From NCBI GenBank assembly GCA_019359215.1, contig JAHHHS010000049.1, forward strand, positions 1 to 51,516: a DNA stretch of 51,516 nt. The letters run 5' to 3'. Positions within the stretch are counted from its first letter, which is position 1; each line of letters starts with the position of its first letter. The DNA is from Nostoc indistinguendum CM1-VF10 (GTDB lineage Bacteria; Cyanobacteriota; Cyanobacteriia; Cyanobacteriales; Nostocaceae). Position numbers and translations under genes: made by a program. Shown here piece by piece: positions 33,538-41,861 of the stretch. The notes below the pieces were generated by a model. The model was not told the DNA's origin, made no database searches, and saw only the letters and a program-made list of their open reading frames with translations.

Positions 33538-34839
33538 TTATACCATCTCTATAACCTTAGAAGGTTGGGATTGAGTAACTTGCTCAATGATATTTGCTGC
33601 CCGTTTCACGCCGCCTGAAAGTTGAATTGACTCCTGAATTCTGCGGGCATTGTTTTTGTAAGAATTTTCCGTCAACACTCGCTTAATTGCTGTTCGCAGG
33701 TTGGAAATATTTAGTTTTTCTAGAGAAATCACCTCTCCTACTCCAGTGGAGCGAATTCGCGCGGCAGTTCCTGGTTGCTCAAAGGTGATCGGAATCGCTA
33801 CTACAGGTACGCCATAGCTAAGTGAATCTAATGTTGTATTCATGCCTGCATGAGTTATTGTCAGACTAGCGTGCGCTAGTATATCTGGTTGTGGAGCATA
33901 CTCAACGACTAAAGGAGAACCAGGAAGCGATGTCTTCGACAACCCCTTCAGGGAACGCACTACTTCTTCACTCATCCCACCCCCATGAGCGATTACTAAT
34001 TGTACATCCAGGCCTTTACAAGCAGCAGCAATACAACGAAATACTGCTTCTTTGGTGTTTTGCACGCTTCCAAGAGAAGCGTAAATCATCGGCTGTCCAG
34101 TCAACTTCTCGTAGGGAAATGTAACTAATTGTGGTGAAGCATTTCGCAACGGGCCAACATAATGCAGGTGCGGTGGCAGGTTGGGAATGGGAAACTCAAA
34201 TAACCCAGGTTGTTGAGTAATATGGGCAAGTTGTGCATTAGAAGCATAGATGTGGTGATAATCAGACAACTTCCACTCTTGGCGGTAGCGATTAATTGTT
34301 TGTAAAATCGGTTGACAACTACGATCTAAAAAGTAATAAGCCAAGAGATTGCGGATTTTTGACAGATGGGTATTCTGGTAATTCCAGGGAGTGAAAAAAG
34401 GAGGAACATCGGCTCGGCGGTGAATTACCTGTCCGCAAGAAACGCAAATGAATGGGAGATTGAGATATTCTGCTACCGTTTCACCAGCAGGTTCGAGTTG
34501 ATCTACCAGTAAGACTTCTATTCCTGTCGCTGCGATCGCTTTAGGTGCATCTTGGCAAATAATTTCAACCATTTGCTGACAGAAGTCGAGGGAGTAATCC
34601 AACGCCTTCAAAGCGCTTAACTTTCCCAACTGAGCAAAGGTTTGAGCCATTGAACCAGGTTGATAGATCGCTTCACCAATCGGATAGAAATTTAACCCCT
34701 CCGATTGCACCTTTGATTCCAAATCTGGAATTTGTAAAAAGGTGACGCGATGACCGTGCGATTGGAGTTCTCTTCCCAACGCAGCTTGGGGATTTAGGTG
34801 TCCGGGATAGGGCGGGCAAATAATGCCAAAGTGAGTCAT
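33538..34839 (-). CDS. GT1-family glycosyltransferase (MGT/CrtX-like)
   Basis: This 433-residue GT-B enzyme has an N-terminal acceptor domain beginning FGIICPPYPGHLNPQAALGR and a C-terminal nucleotide-sugar domain with PMIYASLGSVQN, VEYAPQPDILAHASLTITHA and GMNTTLDSLSYGVPVVAIPI. The H-A-G-x-N-T-x-x-x-[AS]-x-x-x-G-V-P motif is the UDP-sugar signature. Acceptor unknown; terpenoid or flavonoid-type transferases are closest by feel. A short extra peptide (KGLSKTS) before PGSPLVVEYAPQ is encoded by a palindromic repeat copy (33927-33957) and looks like an in-frame insertion. Confidence 0.85.
   Translation of the reverse strand: MTHFGIICPPYPGHLNPQAALGRELQSHGHRVTFLQIPDLESKVQSEGLNFYPIGEAIYQPGSMAQTFAQLGKLSALKALDYSLDFCQQMVEIICQDAPKAIAATGIEVLLVDQLEPAGETVAEYLNLPFICVSCGQVIHRRADVPPFFTPWNYQNTHLSKIRNLLAYYFLDRSCQPILQTINRYRQEWKLSDYHHIYASNAQLAHITQQPGLFEFPIPNLPPHLHYVGPLRNASPQLVTFPYEKLTGQPMIYASLGSVQNTKEAVFRCIAAACKGLDVQLVIAHGGGMSEEVVRSLKGLSKTSLPGSPLVVEYAPQPDILAHASLTITHAGMNTTLDSLSYGVPVVAIPITFEQPGTAARIRSTGVGEVISLEKLNISNLRTAIKRVLTENSYKNNARRIQESIQLSGGVKRAANIIEQVTQSQPSKVIEMV
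33927..33957 (+). repeat. Palindromic repeat family B copy inside the glycosyltransferase gene
   Basis: gcgatgtcttcgacaacccc then ttcagggaacg; differs from 14520-14550 at three positions. Confidence 0.7.
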
Positions 34840-35192
34840 AAGTCAAAAGCTAACAGGGTATTGATCGCTAATAGAAAGTGATTGCTATACTTTGTGTTTG
34901 TAAACTGCTGGAAGTTTTTATCAAGGTACATCGGAATACTTATAATGTTCTTGATGCTAGCCAAAGTCATAGCAATTAATGAGTGACCAAAAAACTGGTA
35001 ATGAAATCGTTTGAGCGTGATGGGGATGAACTTAACCTTGTTCAAGTTATCAATGGGGCAAAAATGTACCAAAATGAAACACTTAAATGGGTCGTTTAAA
35101 AAATAATATTCAACCCTCAATTGCAGCTTTTCTGTTCGATTTAATTGGCTGCACTCTAAATATAAAACTAGGTTGTTTGACTTCTATAAAGC

Positions 35193-35287
35193 TAGTACCG
35201 CAAGGCGGAAGTCAAAAGGATTATGGAATTGGCTTTTTAGTTTTTAGCGATTTTTAATGGTTGCTCTATTTACGCCGTGGCGTACTA
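35193..35287. mobile_element. 95-bp MITE-like element, copy 2
   Basis: Ends tagtaccgcaaggcg and cgccgtggcgtacta are inverted repeats. Its interior is diverged from copies 1 and 3 but shares aatggttgctctatttacgc. It is wholly intergenic. Confidence 0.85.
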
Positions 35288-35402
35288 AATCGATATTGGG
35301 GTATCATTACTGGCTACTGGCAAGAGTTCTACCCTCCCAACTTGATTTTTTCCACAAGTAATACTGTTGTTTATGAGAGTTCTTCTGCCTTCTAAAACAG
35401 GC

Positions 35403-35450
35403 TAATGTTAAATACCTTTGTGTTTATCAGCACAAAGGTATTTAACATTA
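35403..35450. repeat. Perfect 20-bp inverted repeat, 8-base loop
   Basis: Left arm taatgttaaatacctttgtg (35403-35422), right arm its exact reverse complement (35431-35450), loop tttatcag. No gene end is adjacent. Confidence 0.85.
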
Positions 35451-35789
35451 ATAAAAGTCAAGAATCTCGCTGCTTGATGCCTAAATCTTTACAATATGCT
35501 CCAGCATTTGTGAGGGATGCCATGCCATTCATATCGTAGTATTATTTGTAAGGCTATCTTCGAGGTTATCAAAATTATTGAAGCGTATAACACAATCTAA
35601 TAATAAAAATTAGGTATAATTTAGTAAACAGAATCCAAGCAATTTTATATCAATAGAGCAGTTGTATTTAGTGATTTTAGGTAAGCTACACGAGCTATTG
35701 TCTAATTATTTGAAGTTAGGCTGAGTTTAAAATACCAATGCATTAGTACCTTCATGAAATTTCATTAATCTCAGACTGGTTTGCATTTT

Positions 35790-37112
35790 TCAACACCAGG
35801 TCTGCACAACATGGCCCTTCACTTGTTGTCCTAACCAAAGTGTATTTTGTGAAAGTGTATAAAGATTTTTTCGTTCGACTTTCCAGGTTTGTTGGGGATC
35901 AAATAAAGCAAGTTCTGCTGGTTGATGAGGTACGATCGCACTGACTTTTTGCCCCAAACACTCTGCTGGATTGGTACTCAATGCCCGCCATAATTCTAAA
36001 GCTGTAAATTCCTCAGTTTCAACGAGATATTGCCATAGCAAGGGTAATGCTAACTCTAAACCAATTGCTCCTGGAGGCGCTTCGGCAAAGGCTTGGACTT
36101 TTTCTTCGTAGCTGTAGGGTGTGTGGTCAATAGCGATCGCATCTATGACACCTGCACGCACCCCTGCACGCAACGCCGCCACATCACTGGGATTTCCTAA
36201 AGGCGGGTCTAAATGCAAGCTAGTGTTATAACTCTTAACTGCTTTTGTATCAAGTAAAAGGTGCATCCAGGTAGTACTGGCGGTGATGGGTAAACCAGCA
36301 GCCTTAGCTAAAGCAATCAGTTCCACGCTGCGAGATGTGGAGACGCGCATAATATGGACTGGTGTACCGATGGCTGCAACCAATTCAAGCATTGCTGCGA
36401 TCGCAGTAGTTTCAGCGCTGGCGGGTATTGGGGGTAAACCAAAACGCAGAGCATCTGGACCTTCTCTCATTACACCATTTGCTGATAACTGGCGATCGCT
36501 AGGCCAAAATGCCACTAGTTTACCCAACGGCTGGAGATATTCTAATACTCGCCGTACCAGCGCCAAATTTTCAAAGGGCTTACCATCGGTAAAACCAACA
36601 ACTCCGCTAGAGGCTAAATCTGCAAATTCCGTCATTTGCTTTCCAGCAACATCTAGAGTGATAGCGCCCCACAGATGAAGCAGGGGGAAAGGAGAGGTAG
36701 GGGGAGCAGAGGAGGCAGGGGAGGCAGGGGGAGCTAAATTAATTTTTTCCCTCTCTTTCATCTCTTCGCGTCTCTTCTGCTGCAACTGTGCCACAAGTGC
36801 AGGGTTATCAATAGCTGGGGATGTATCGGGTAAGATGTTAACTCTGGTAAAGCCGCCAGCAGCAGCAGATTGTAACAGAGATAACAGGGTTTCCCGTTCT
36901 TCAAATCCTGGTTCACCGGAGTGGCTGTACAAATCCACTAATCCAGGCCCGAGAACTAATCCCTGACAATCTCTGATTTGAGTATCGGGACTTATATCCG
37001 CAATGTGCGAAGCTACTGCTTGAATAGAACCATTAGCAATCAGCACATCAAAGAGTTCGTCGATTTCAGAAACTGGGTCAATTACCCGTACTTTTTGCAG
37101 CAGTTCAGTCAT
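35790..37112 (-). CDS. pyrC: Dihydroorotase-like protein, catalytic ligands degenerate
   Basis: The 440 residues align with class I dihydroorotase over their length (GLVLGPGLVDLYSHSGEPGF, GFTRVNILPDTSPAIDNP, LHLDPPLGNPSDVAALRAGV, IAIDHTPYS). However, key ligands are missing. The D-L-H-x-H-x-R-E-P-G motif reads D60-L-Y62-S-H64-S-G66-E-P-G, so the first metal His and the substrate Arg are absent. The T-P-H-H metal site reads T-W-M-H, the H-I-x-H-V-S site reads H-I-M-R-V-S, and D-H-A-P-H reads D-H-T-P-Y. This fits the inactive dihydroorotase paralogues that scaffold aspartate carbamoyltransferase. A Pro/Ala/Ser insertion (about 127-142) is encoded by the repeat at 36680-36734. Confidence 0.82.
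   Translation of the reverse strand: MTELLQKVRVIDPVSEIDELFDVLIANGSIQAVASHIADISPDTQIRDCQGLVLGPGLVDLYSHSGEPGFEERETLLSLLQSAAAGGFTRVNILPDTSPAIDNPALVAQLQQKRREEMKEREKINLAPPASPASSAPPTSPFPLLHLWGAITLDVAGKQMTEFADLASSGVVGFTDGKPFENLALVRRVLEYLQPLGKLVAFWPSDRQLSANGVMREGPDALRFGLPPIPASAETTAIAAMLELVAAIGTPVHIMRVSTSRSVELIALAKAAGLPITASTTWMHLLLDTKAVKSYNTSLHLDPPLGNPSDVAALRAGVRAGVIDAIAIDHTPYSYEEKVQAFAEAPPGAIGLELALPLLWQYLVETEEFTALELWRALSTNPAECLGQKVSAIVPHQPAELALFDPQQTWKVERKNLYTLSQNTLWLGQQVKGHVVQTWC
36680..36734. repeat. Purine-rich repeat inside the dihydroorotase-like gene
   Basis: gcagggggaaaggagaggta then ggggagcagaggaggcaggg etc. Its complement is the pyrimidine repeat of rsmB (6164-6210). In frame it codes APPASPASSAPPTSPF. 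Confidence 0.65.
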
Positions 37113-37143
37113 AAAACTTTTTAGTTAGCAGTCAAGAATAAAG

Positions 37144-37190
37144 TTAAGAGTTAGGAGTTATAAGTTATGAGTTAGGAGTTATCAGTTATT
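37144..37190. repeat. Heptameric STRR (GAGTTAG/AAGTTAT)
   Basis: Tandem gagttag, gagttat and aagttat units sit in the 139-base gap between the two same-strand genes. Confidence 0.75.
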
Positions 37191-37251
37191 TGTTCCTTGC
37201 TCATCATTTTTAACTTTATTCATCACTCATAATTTTTCACTCCTAACTTTT

Positions 37252-38604
37252 TTACAATGCCCCTGCTGCTGTTTTATCTAATACGCCTCCACCGAAGTGA
37301 GCGGTGATGTTCATCGCTTGCAATACTGGTAAACCATCGATTCCAGCAGGGTAATCGATAACGCTGACTGCGCCATTACCCTGGCGAAAATTCCAGAAAT
37401 TTTCTAGCGGTAAACCCAGAATGTGACAAAGCAAGGTTTTATTAGTTGCGTCGTGAGCTACTACTAATACAGTTTTGAATTGATTAGTTGCTGCGGCTTC
37501 CACAATTGATTGCCAAGCTGCAACACTGCGTTCCCACACCTCTTGCAAATTTTCCCCTTCAGGCATTTGCACTTGGGTTGGTACTAACCGCCAACGCTGC
37601 AACTCTCCGGGAAACTCTTGCTCTATCTCTGTTTCTAATTTTCCTTCCCAGAGTCCGTGGCTGATTTCTCTTAAACCAGCTTGCAAGTCTAACTTTACAT
37701 TAGGATGTTGTTTTAAAATAATCTCTGCTGTTTCTTTAGGGCGCAGCATTGTGCTACTTACAGCAAAATCAATCGCTACCTCTTTGAGAAATTCACCTGC
37801 TTTTTGCGACTGTTGTCTACCGTTGTCGTTGAGGGGGACATCAATTTGCCCTTGAAACCTGGTTTGGCGATTCCATTCGGTTTCACCGTGACGCACCAAT
37901 AGCAACCGTATCCCTTGATGATCTGGTCGCAATGAAGGTAAAGTTTCCCCAGTGTGTTGCGTCTGATTTAAGGATTCTAGCTGGACTGGTTCGCCCAATC
38001 CCCCAGCAAAATTTAGTACGGTGATACCACAGTTTGATTGCTGGATTGAATGGTAGCGACTTGCAGGAATTCCCAAAGCTGTGCTAATTAGGGCGCGATT
38101 AATGCCGTTATGTCCCACTATCAAAATAGTTTCACCTTGATGTTGAGACAAAGTTTCTTGCCAAAACTGCCGCGCTTGTTCGTATAAAGCAAGAACAGGA
38201 AAATGTTCTCGTGTTCCTTCTGTATCATTTAGCAGCATCCGCAGTTCATCGGGGCGTTGATGCCAAGTGCGGTAGTCATCGGCAAACTTCTGCTTAACTT
38301 CAGCAGTCAGCAGTCCTTCCCATAAAGGGAGGTCTATTTCTAGCAGTAAATCAGAAACTTGGATTACAGCAGATTGTTCAGGATGAGTAGCTAACTCACT
38401 ATGGATAATATCTGCTGTGTGTTTCGCTCGTTGCAGGGGACTGCTATAAACCGCATTAAATAAAATATTGCTGAGGGCTTTGCCTACTTTACTAGCATCG
38501 TTACGACCTTTTTCGGTTAATGTTGACGCATCAGTGCGTCCCTGAATACGCCGCTCGGTGTTATAACCGCTTTGACCGTGGCGCACAATGATGACACGAG
38601 TCAT
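37252..38604 (-). CDS. Double-domain histidine phosphatase (phosphoglycerate-mutase superfamily)
   Basis: This 450-residue protein has two fused histidine-phosphatase domains. Domain 1: IIVRHGQSGYNTERRIQGRT at the start and LIVGHNGINRALIS. Domain 2: LLVRHGETEWNRQTRFQGQI (about 231-250) and VVAHDATNKTLL. Both retain the phosphohistidine RHG and the second catalytic His region (VGHNG, VAHDA). Dual-domain members exist in cyanobacteria; the substrates are unknown. The same-strand dihydroorotase-like gene follows after 139 repeat-bearing bases. Start is ATG 38602-38604. Confidence 0.88.
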   Translation of the reverse strand: MTRVIIVRHGQSGYNTERRIQGRTDASTLTEKGRNDASKVGKALSNILFNAVYSSPLQRAKHTADIIHSELATHPEQSAVIQVSDLLLEIDLPLWEGLLTAEVKQKFADDYRTWHQRPDELRMLLNDTEGTREHFPVLALYEQARQFWQETLSQHQGETILIVGHNGINRALISTALGIPASRYHSIQQSNCGITVLNFAGGLGEPVQLESLNQTQHTGETLPSLRPDHQGIRLLLVRHGETEWNRQTRFQGQIDVPLNDNGRQQSQKAGEFLKEVAIDFAVSSTMLRPKETAEIILKQHPNVKLDLQAGLREISHGLWEGKLETEIEQEFPGELQRWRLVPTQVQMPEGENLQEVWERSVAAWQSIVEAAATNQFKTVLVVAHDATNKTLLCHILGLPLENFWNFRQGNGAVSVIDYPAGIDGLPVLQAMNITAHFGGGVLDKTAAGAL

Positions 38605-38982
38605 CTAAAAGCCCTCCTCTTATCTAGACGATTAATTCTACTGCAAAATGATTGCACAATTAGCGGTAAAGGAAGGTGCATTTAGCTAAGACGGCATTTA
38701 CATCGCTGCTGGAATTGCTGTCTCTATCGCCTTGAATATCCCACTAGCCTGTATTTTTGGAGACATGAGGGAGAATTATTTGAGATGCACTGGATTCTAT
38801 TTGAGTTTTGGTGATAATACCTAATTTACATGACTTTTAGGCTGAACTGAAAACGGCAGGCTTTCCTATGGATAAAGTTTCTGTACTCGGGCAGAATGTA
38901 AGCTCTGATGAGATAGTGACTGCGGCAGTAACTTTAACTTTTCACGTTATGTGGAAAAGTTCACGAAAACCTAACCCCCTAA

Positions 38983-39007
38983 CCCCCTTCCCGACACGGG
39001 AAGGGGG
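38983..39007. repeat. Perfect 11-bp GC-rich hairpin
   Basis: cccccttcccg (38983-38993) and its exact reverse complement (38997-39007), loop aca. Part of a dispersed repeat. Confidence 0.7.
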
Positions 39008-39121
39008 AAAATTCAAAGTCTCTCTCTTTAAAGGAAGAGAGAAATAGAAGTGAGGTTTTCAGATACTGTGAAAAATCAGGGCAGTAACCAAGGTCAAAAA
39101 AGAGGAAAGGGGCAGAGAAAA

Positions 39122-39148
39122 AGAGCCAATACATAAAGTATTGGCTCT
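39122..39148 (-). terminator. Rho-independent terminator candidate
   Basis: Stem agagccaatac (39122-39132) and gtattggctct (39138-39148), loop ataaa. Reading on the minus strand, TTTTTCTCTG follows. It would end transcripts from the broken gene at 39362-39719. Confidence 0.65.
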
Positions 39149-39361
39149 AAAACAAAAGTGGCTCTTGCGTTGGTTTTATGGTATGGCATTAAAATAGCCA
39201 TTTTATAGAAAGGTTCAAAAATTTAAAATCCAGTCATAGCAAGGAATATAGGCTCTGATTAGGTTTTATTTATTATTCGACTCCATAAAAAGAACTGAAG
39301 AGCCACAAAAGTAAATAAGGGATCTACATTCAAAACTACAGCATCAACTTTTATAGCTGAA

Positions 39362-39719
39362 TTACTCTTCCTCTAGATCGAACTGTACTTGCAATCGGTC
39401 ATTCTCACTCCCAGACTGAGCCGGCGCTAAGAAAACAGAAGTGTCTGGTAATGATAATGATTCGTTAAACTGGATTTTAACTGGAGTTTTATTATCTCTT
39501 ATATTATTGTTGGAGATGCTTGTTGGATTAGTTTGCTCAAAAAAACTTCTAAAGTCATCTTGGGCTGTTCTATTATCAATTCCAACTAGAGAATTACCAG
39601 TTAATCTGTATTGTCCTGGATTTGAGCTCGATGTTGGTGCCTGTGCGTACACCTACCTGGCTTCCTAAGCTTGCAAAGGCTGCCATAATCCCAAAGAAAG
39701 CAATAATTTTGGTGTTCAT
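39362..39719 (-). pseudogene. Small secreted protein split by a frameshift at the signal-peptide end
   Basis: ATG 39717-39719 opens a clear signal peptide (MNTKIIAFFGIMAAFASLGS, QV), but this frame then reads RTGTNIE and closes. The neighbouring frame, whose first usable codon is GTG at 39650-39652, reads YAQAPTSSSNPGQYRLTGNS...and ends at 39362. Joining them would restore ...SLGSQV-YAQA|PTSS, a normal signal-peptidase site. A TAG stands just before the GTG, so a 4-base duplication (gtag) seems to separate them. The mature part (~95 residues) is Asn/Ser-rich, acidic at the end (FDLEEE) and not recognised. Either a pseudogene or a sequencing error. Confidence 0.7.
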
Positions 39720-40363
39720 TGTTTTATCCAAATTATCTTTAATATTGCTCGTCTATTATTCTCTGGGAAAATTATTTTGATTTACTCTATCGTTAGGTGC
39801 TACTACAATAATTGTATTGCGTATATACTTAGCTTGTCAATGATTACGTTGTTTTAAGCATTACCAAGCTATAGCCTTGGTATCTCTTAGGAAATTGGAT
39901 TATCTAGTTGAGTTTCCAAGCGATCGCAGTTAAGTTCGTTAAAATATACCAATATTAAATCAGGGATATTGTCAGGTAGATCAGTCACATTGCCTCGTTT
40001 AGTGGCAATCACTGTTTGACAACAAGCTGCTTCTCTACGATGCTGTGCGATCGCATTACCAGAATTAGCACAAGACCGAAAATATGATTATATTTTGACA
40101 GTTCTAATCTAAGCGATCGCTAATCAATATCATTCTTGTTCTAAATTAATCGCTTTTGCAAGCGGAGTGGGGTTCTCTAGGGGAAGCGATTAAGCAGACA
40201 CAATACAACTACCTAAAGGCTGAAAATTTAGTGCTATGGGAACAAAGCCTTCTTGGGTGATGGGCTTAAAATAAGAAAGCGGTAAACTCAGAAGATAACA
40301 AGATAGCAATTCCTTTGACTATCAGTTAACCTCAACTTTCGCTTCCCATACTTGGGAAACTAT
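39720..40363. other. Intergenic with a minus-strand gene remnant
   Basis: This 640-base gap contains the remnant at 39887-40087 and otherwise nothing recognised. The CNNM gene promoter must lie near its right end. Confidence 0.4.
39887..40087 (-). pseudogene. Unrecognised gene remnant
   Basis: On the minus strand 66 codons stay open between TAA at 40088-40090 and TAA at 39887-39889 without any early ATG, reading AIAQHRREAACCQTVIATKR, GNVTDLPDNIPDLILVYFNE. Codon use looks like a gene 3' end. I recognise no family. Confidence 0.35.
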
Positions 40364-41404
40364 ATGCCACAGCTTCTAATCATTGTGTTTTTTGTTCTGT
40401 TAGGTTCAGCACTTTGTTCTAGTGTAGAAACAGCCCTCTTCTCTGTTTCCATACTGAGAGTCAAACAATTAGCACAATCAAATAACCCGTCAGCAGTGAG
40501 ACTTTTAGCGATTCGTGAAAACATGAATCGACCTATTGCGACTATTGTCATCCTCAACAATACTTTTAATATCATTGGCAGTATTCTCACAGGTAGCATT
40601 GCTACTCAAGTATTAGGAGACAAATGGCTTGGTGTATTTTCAGGAATATTGACATTCTTGATTATCATTTTTGGTGAAATCATCCCCAAGACAATTGGAG
40701 AGCGTTATTCTGAGCAAATCGCTATATTTGCAGCCCTACCTGTGGCTGGACTTGCTATTGCTTTCACACCCTTAGTCTGGATTCTAGAAAATGTTACTGC
40801 ACCCTTTGCCAAAGGGAAAAAACGACCAACGACGAATGAGGCTGAAATAAAGCTGTTGGCGAAAATTGGACATCAAGAGGGAATTATCGAAAGTGATGAG
40901 GCAGAAATGATCCAGCGGGTGTTTAGATTAAATGATGTGACAGCATCTGATTTAATGACACCCCGAATTATGCTGACATACATCCATGGGGATATGACTC
41001 TTACTGAGGCGAAAGCAAACATTATTGCGTCTCAACACACTCGGATTATTGTCATAGATGAATCTCTTGATGAAGTAATTGGATACGCCTTAAAACAGAA
41101 TTTATTAACAGCAATGATTGAAGGAAGTAACAATGAAAAACTCGCTAACTTGACTCGAAAAGTTAACTTTGTCCCTGAAATAATTCGGGCAGATAAACTG
41201 TTGAAAAACTTCATAGAAGCTCGTGAACATCTAGCAGTAGTGGTAGATGAATATGGAAGCATCGCTGGTGTAATCACTTTGGAAGATGTGCTTGAGGTGA
41301 TAACTGGTGAAATTGTAGATGAGACTGATAGAACTGTTGATTTACAAGAAATTGCCCGCAAGAAGCGAGAAAAAATGTTGCAGTCTATGAATACTGGAAA
41401 TTAA
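40364..41404 (+). CDS. CNNM-type transmembrane/CBS-pair protein
   Basis: This 346-residue (from ATG 40364) DUF21/CNNM membrane protein of the CorC/HlyC-like group is linked to magnesium or cobalt efflux. Four membrane segments lie in the first half; the ATALFSVS-like start is SSVETALFSVSILRVKQLAQ, and the second landmark is FGEIIPKTIGERYSEQIA. Two CBS motifs follow (about 190-320: DLMTPRIMLTYI, AGVITLEDVLEVITGEIVDE). No CorC_HlyC C-terminal domain is evident. GGGA precedes ATG 40364 by 6-7 bases; the in-frame TTG at 40352 is less likely. Confidence 0.88.
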   Translation: MPQLLIIVFFVLLGSALCSSVETALFSVSILRVKQLAQSNNPSAVRLLAIRENMNRPIATIVILNNTFNIIGSILTGSIATQVLGDKWLGVFSGILTFLIIIFGEIIPKTIGERYSEQIAIFAALPVAGLAIAFTPLVWILENVTAPFAKGKKRPTTNEAEIKLLAKIGHQEGIIESDEAEMIQRVFRLNDVTASDLMTPRIMLTYIHGDMTLTEAKANIIASQHTRIIVIDESLDEVIGYALKQNLLTAMIEGSNNEKLANLTRKVNFVPEIIRADKLLKNFIEAREHLAVVVDEYGSIAGVITLEDVLEVITGEIVDETDRTVDLQEIARKKREKMLQSMNTGN

Positions 41405-41861
41405 GCTTAATTCTGAGCAACTTGGATATCACAAATAATCTGCATTGTCTTCACGCTGACTGTGCAGACTCTTTTTCAATGCAGCCCTCAGTAAAAAACT
41501 ACAGATTGCTGATTACACGGATTTTATATTTAGTAGTATTGCAAGTATACTGATGCAAATATTTACAAATTATAATTCTATAAAAAGTAGAAATATTATG
41601 TTTGTCGTGTCTTTTAATAAAGTTAGATAAATAAGATAATAAAAACTTGAGAATGTTAAGTATCTTAGTATATAGCCACAATCTACTTAATTAAGCGATC
41701 GCTCTTGTGTTGATGGTCAAATAAACTAAAGTAATTAGTTCAGCAATCAGCTGTCTTTTCACTAACCTGCATCTTCCATCAGTTGCCAACTTGACATCAG
41801 ATGCACTAAGCTAGCTTTAGCGCAAGGGGCTTCGCGCTGACTCTGTTTGGTTAGGCAAAAA
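41405..41861. other. Intergenic, promoter region of the histidine kinase
   Basis: No gene is supported. A small hairpin-like stretch agcgcaaggggcttcgcgct lies at about 41819-41838. Confidence 0.35.

Larger units (their letters stand above)
34840..35789. other. Large intergenic region with MITE, hairpin and possible short ORF
   Basis: This 950-base gap holds a 95-bp element (35193-35287), a perfect hairpin (35403-35450) and coding-looking sequence at 35001-35099 (32 codons, MKSFERDGDELNLVQVINGA and onward) that fits no family I know. A remnant gene is possible. Confidence 0.4.
38605..39361. other. Intergenic with two hairpins
   Basis: This 757-base gap holds a GC-rich hairpin (38983-39007) and a terminator (39122-39148). 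No gene is supported. The sequence around 38965-39055 (cgaaaacctaacccccta) also occurs in part near 26610, so it is a dispersed repeat. Confidence 0.4.

Noticed and set aside
34836..35120. 94-codon minus-strand frame after the glycosyltransferase start
   Set aside because: No family resemblance and the opposite strand looks more coding-like at 35001-35099.
41499..41681. 60-codon minus-strand frame
   Set aside because: AT-rich chance frame, no start signal.
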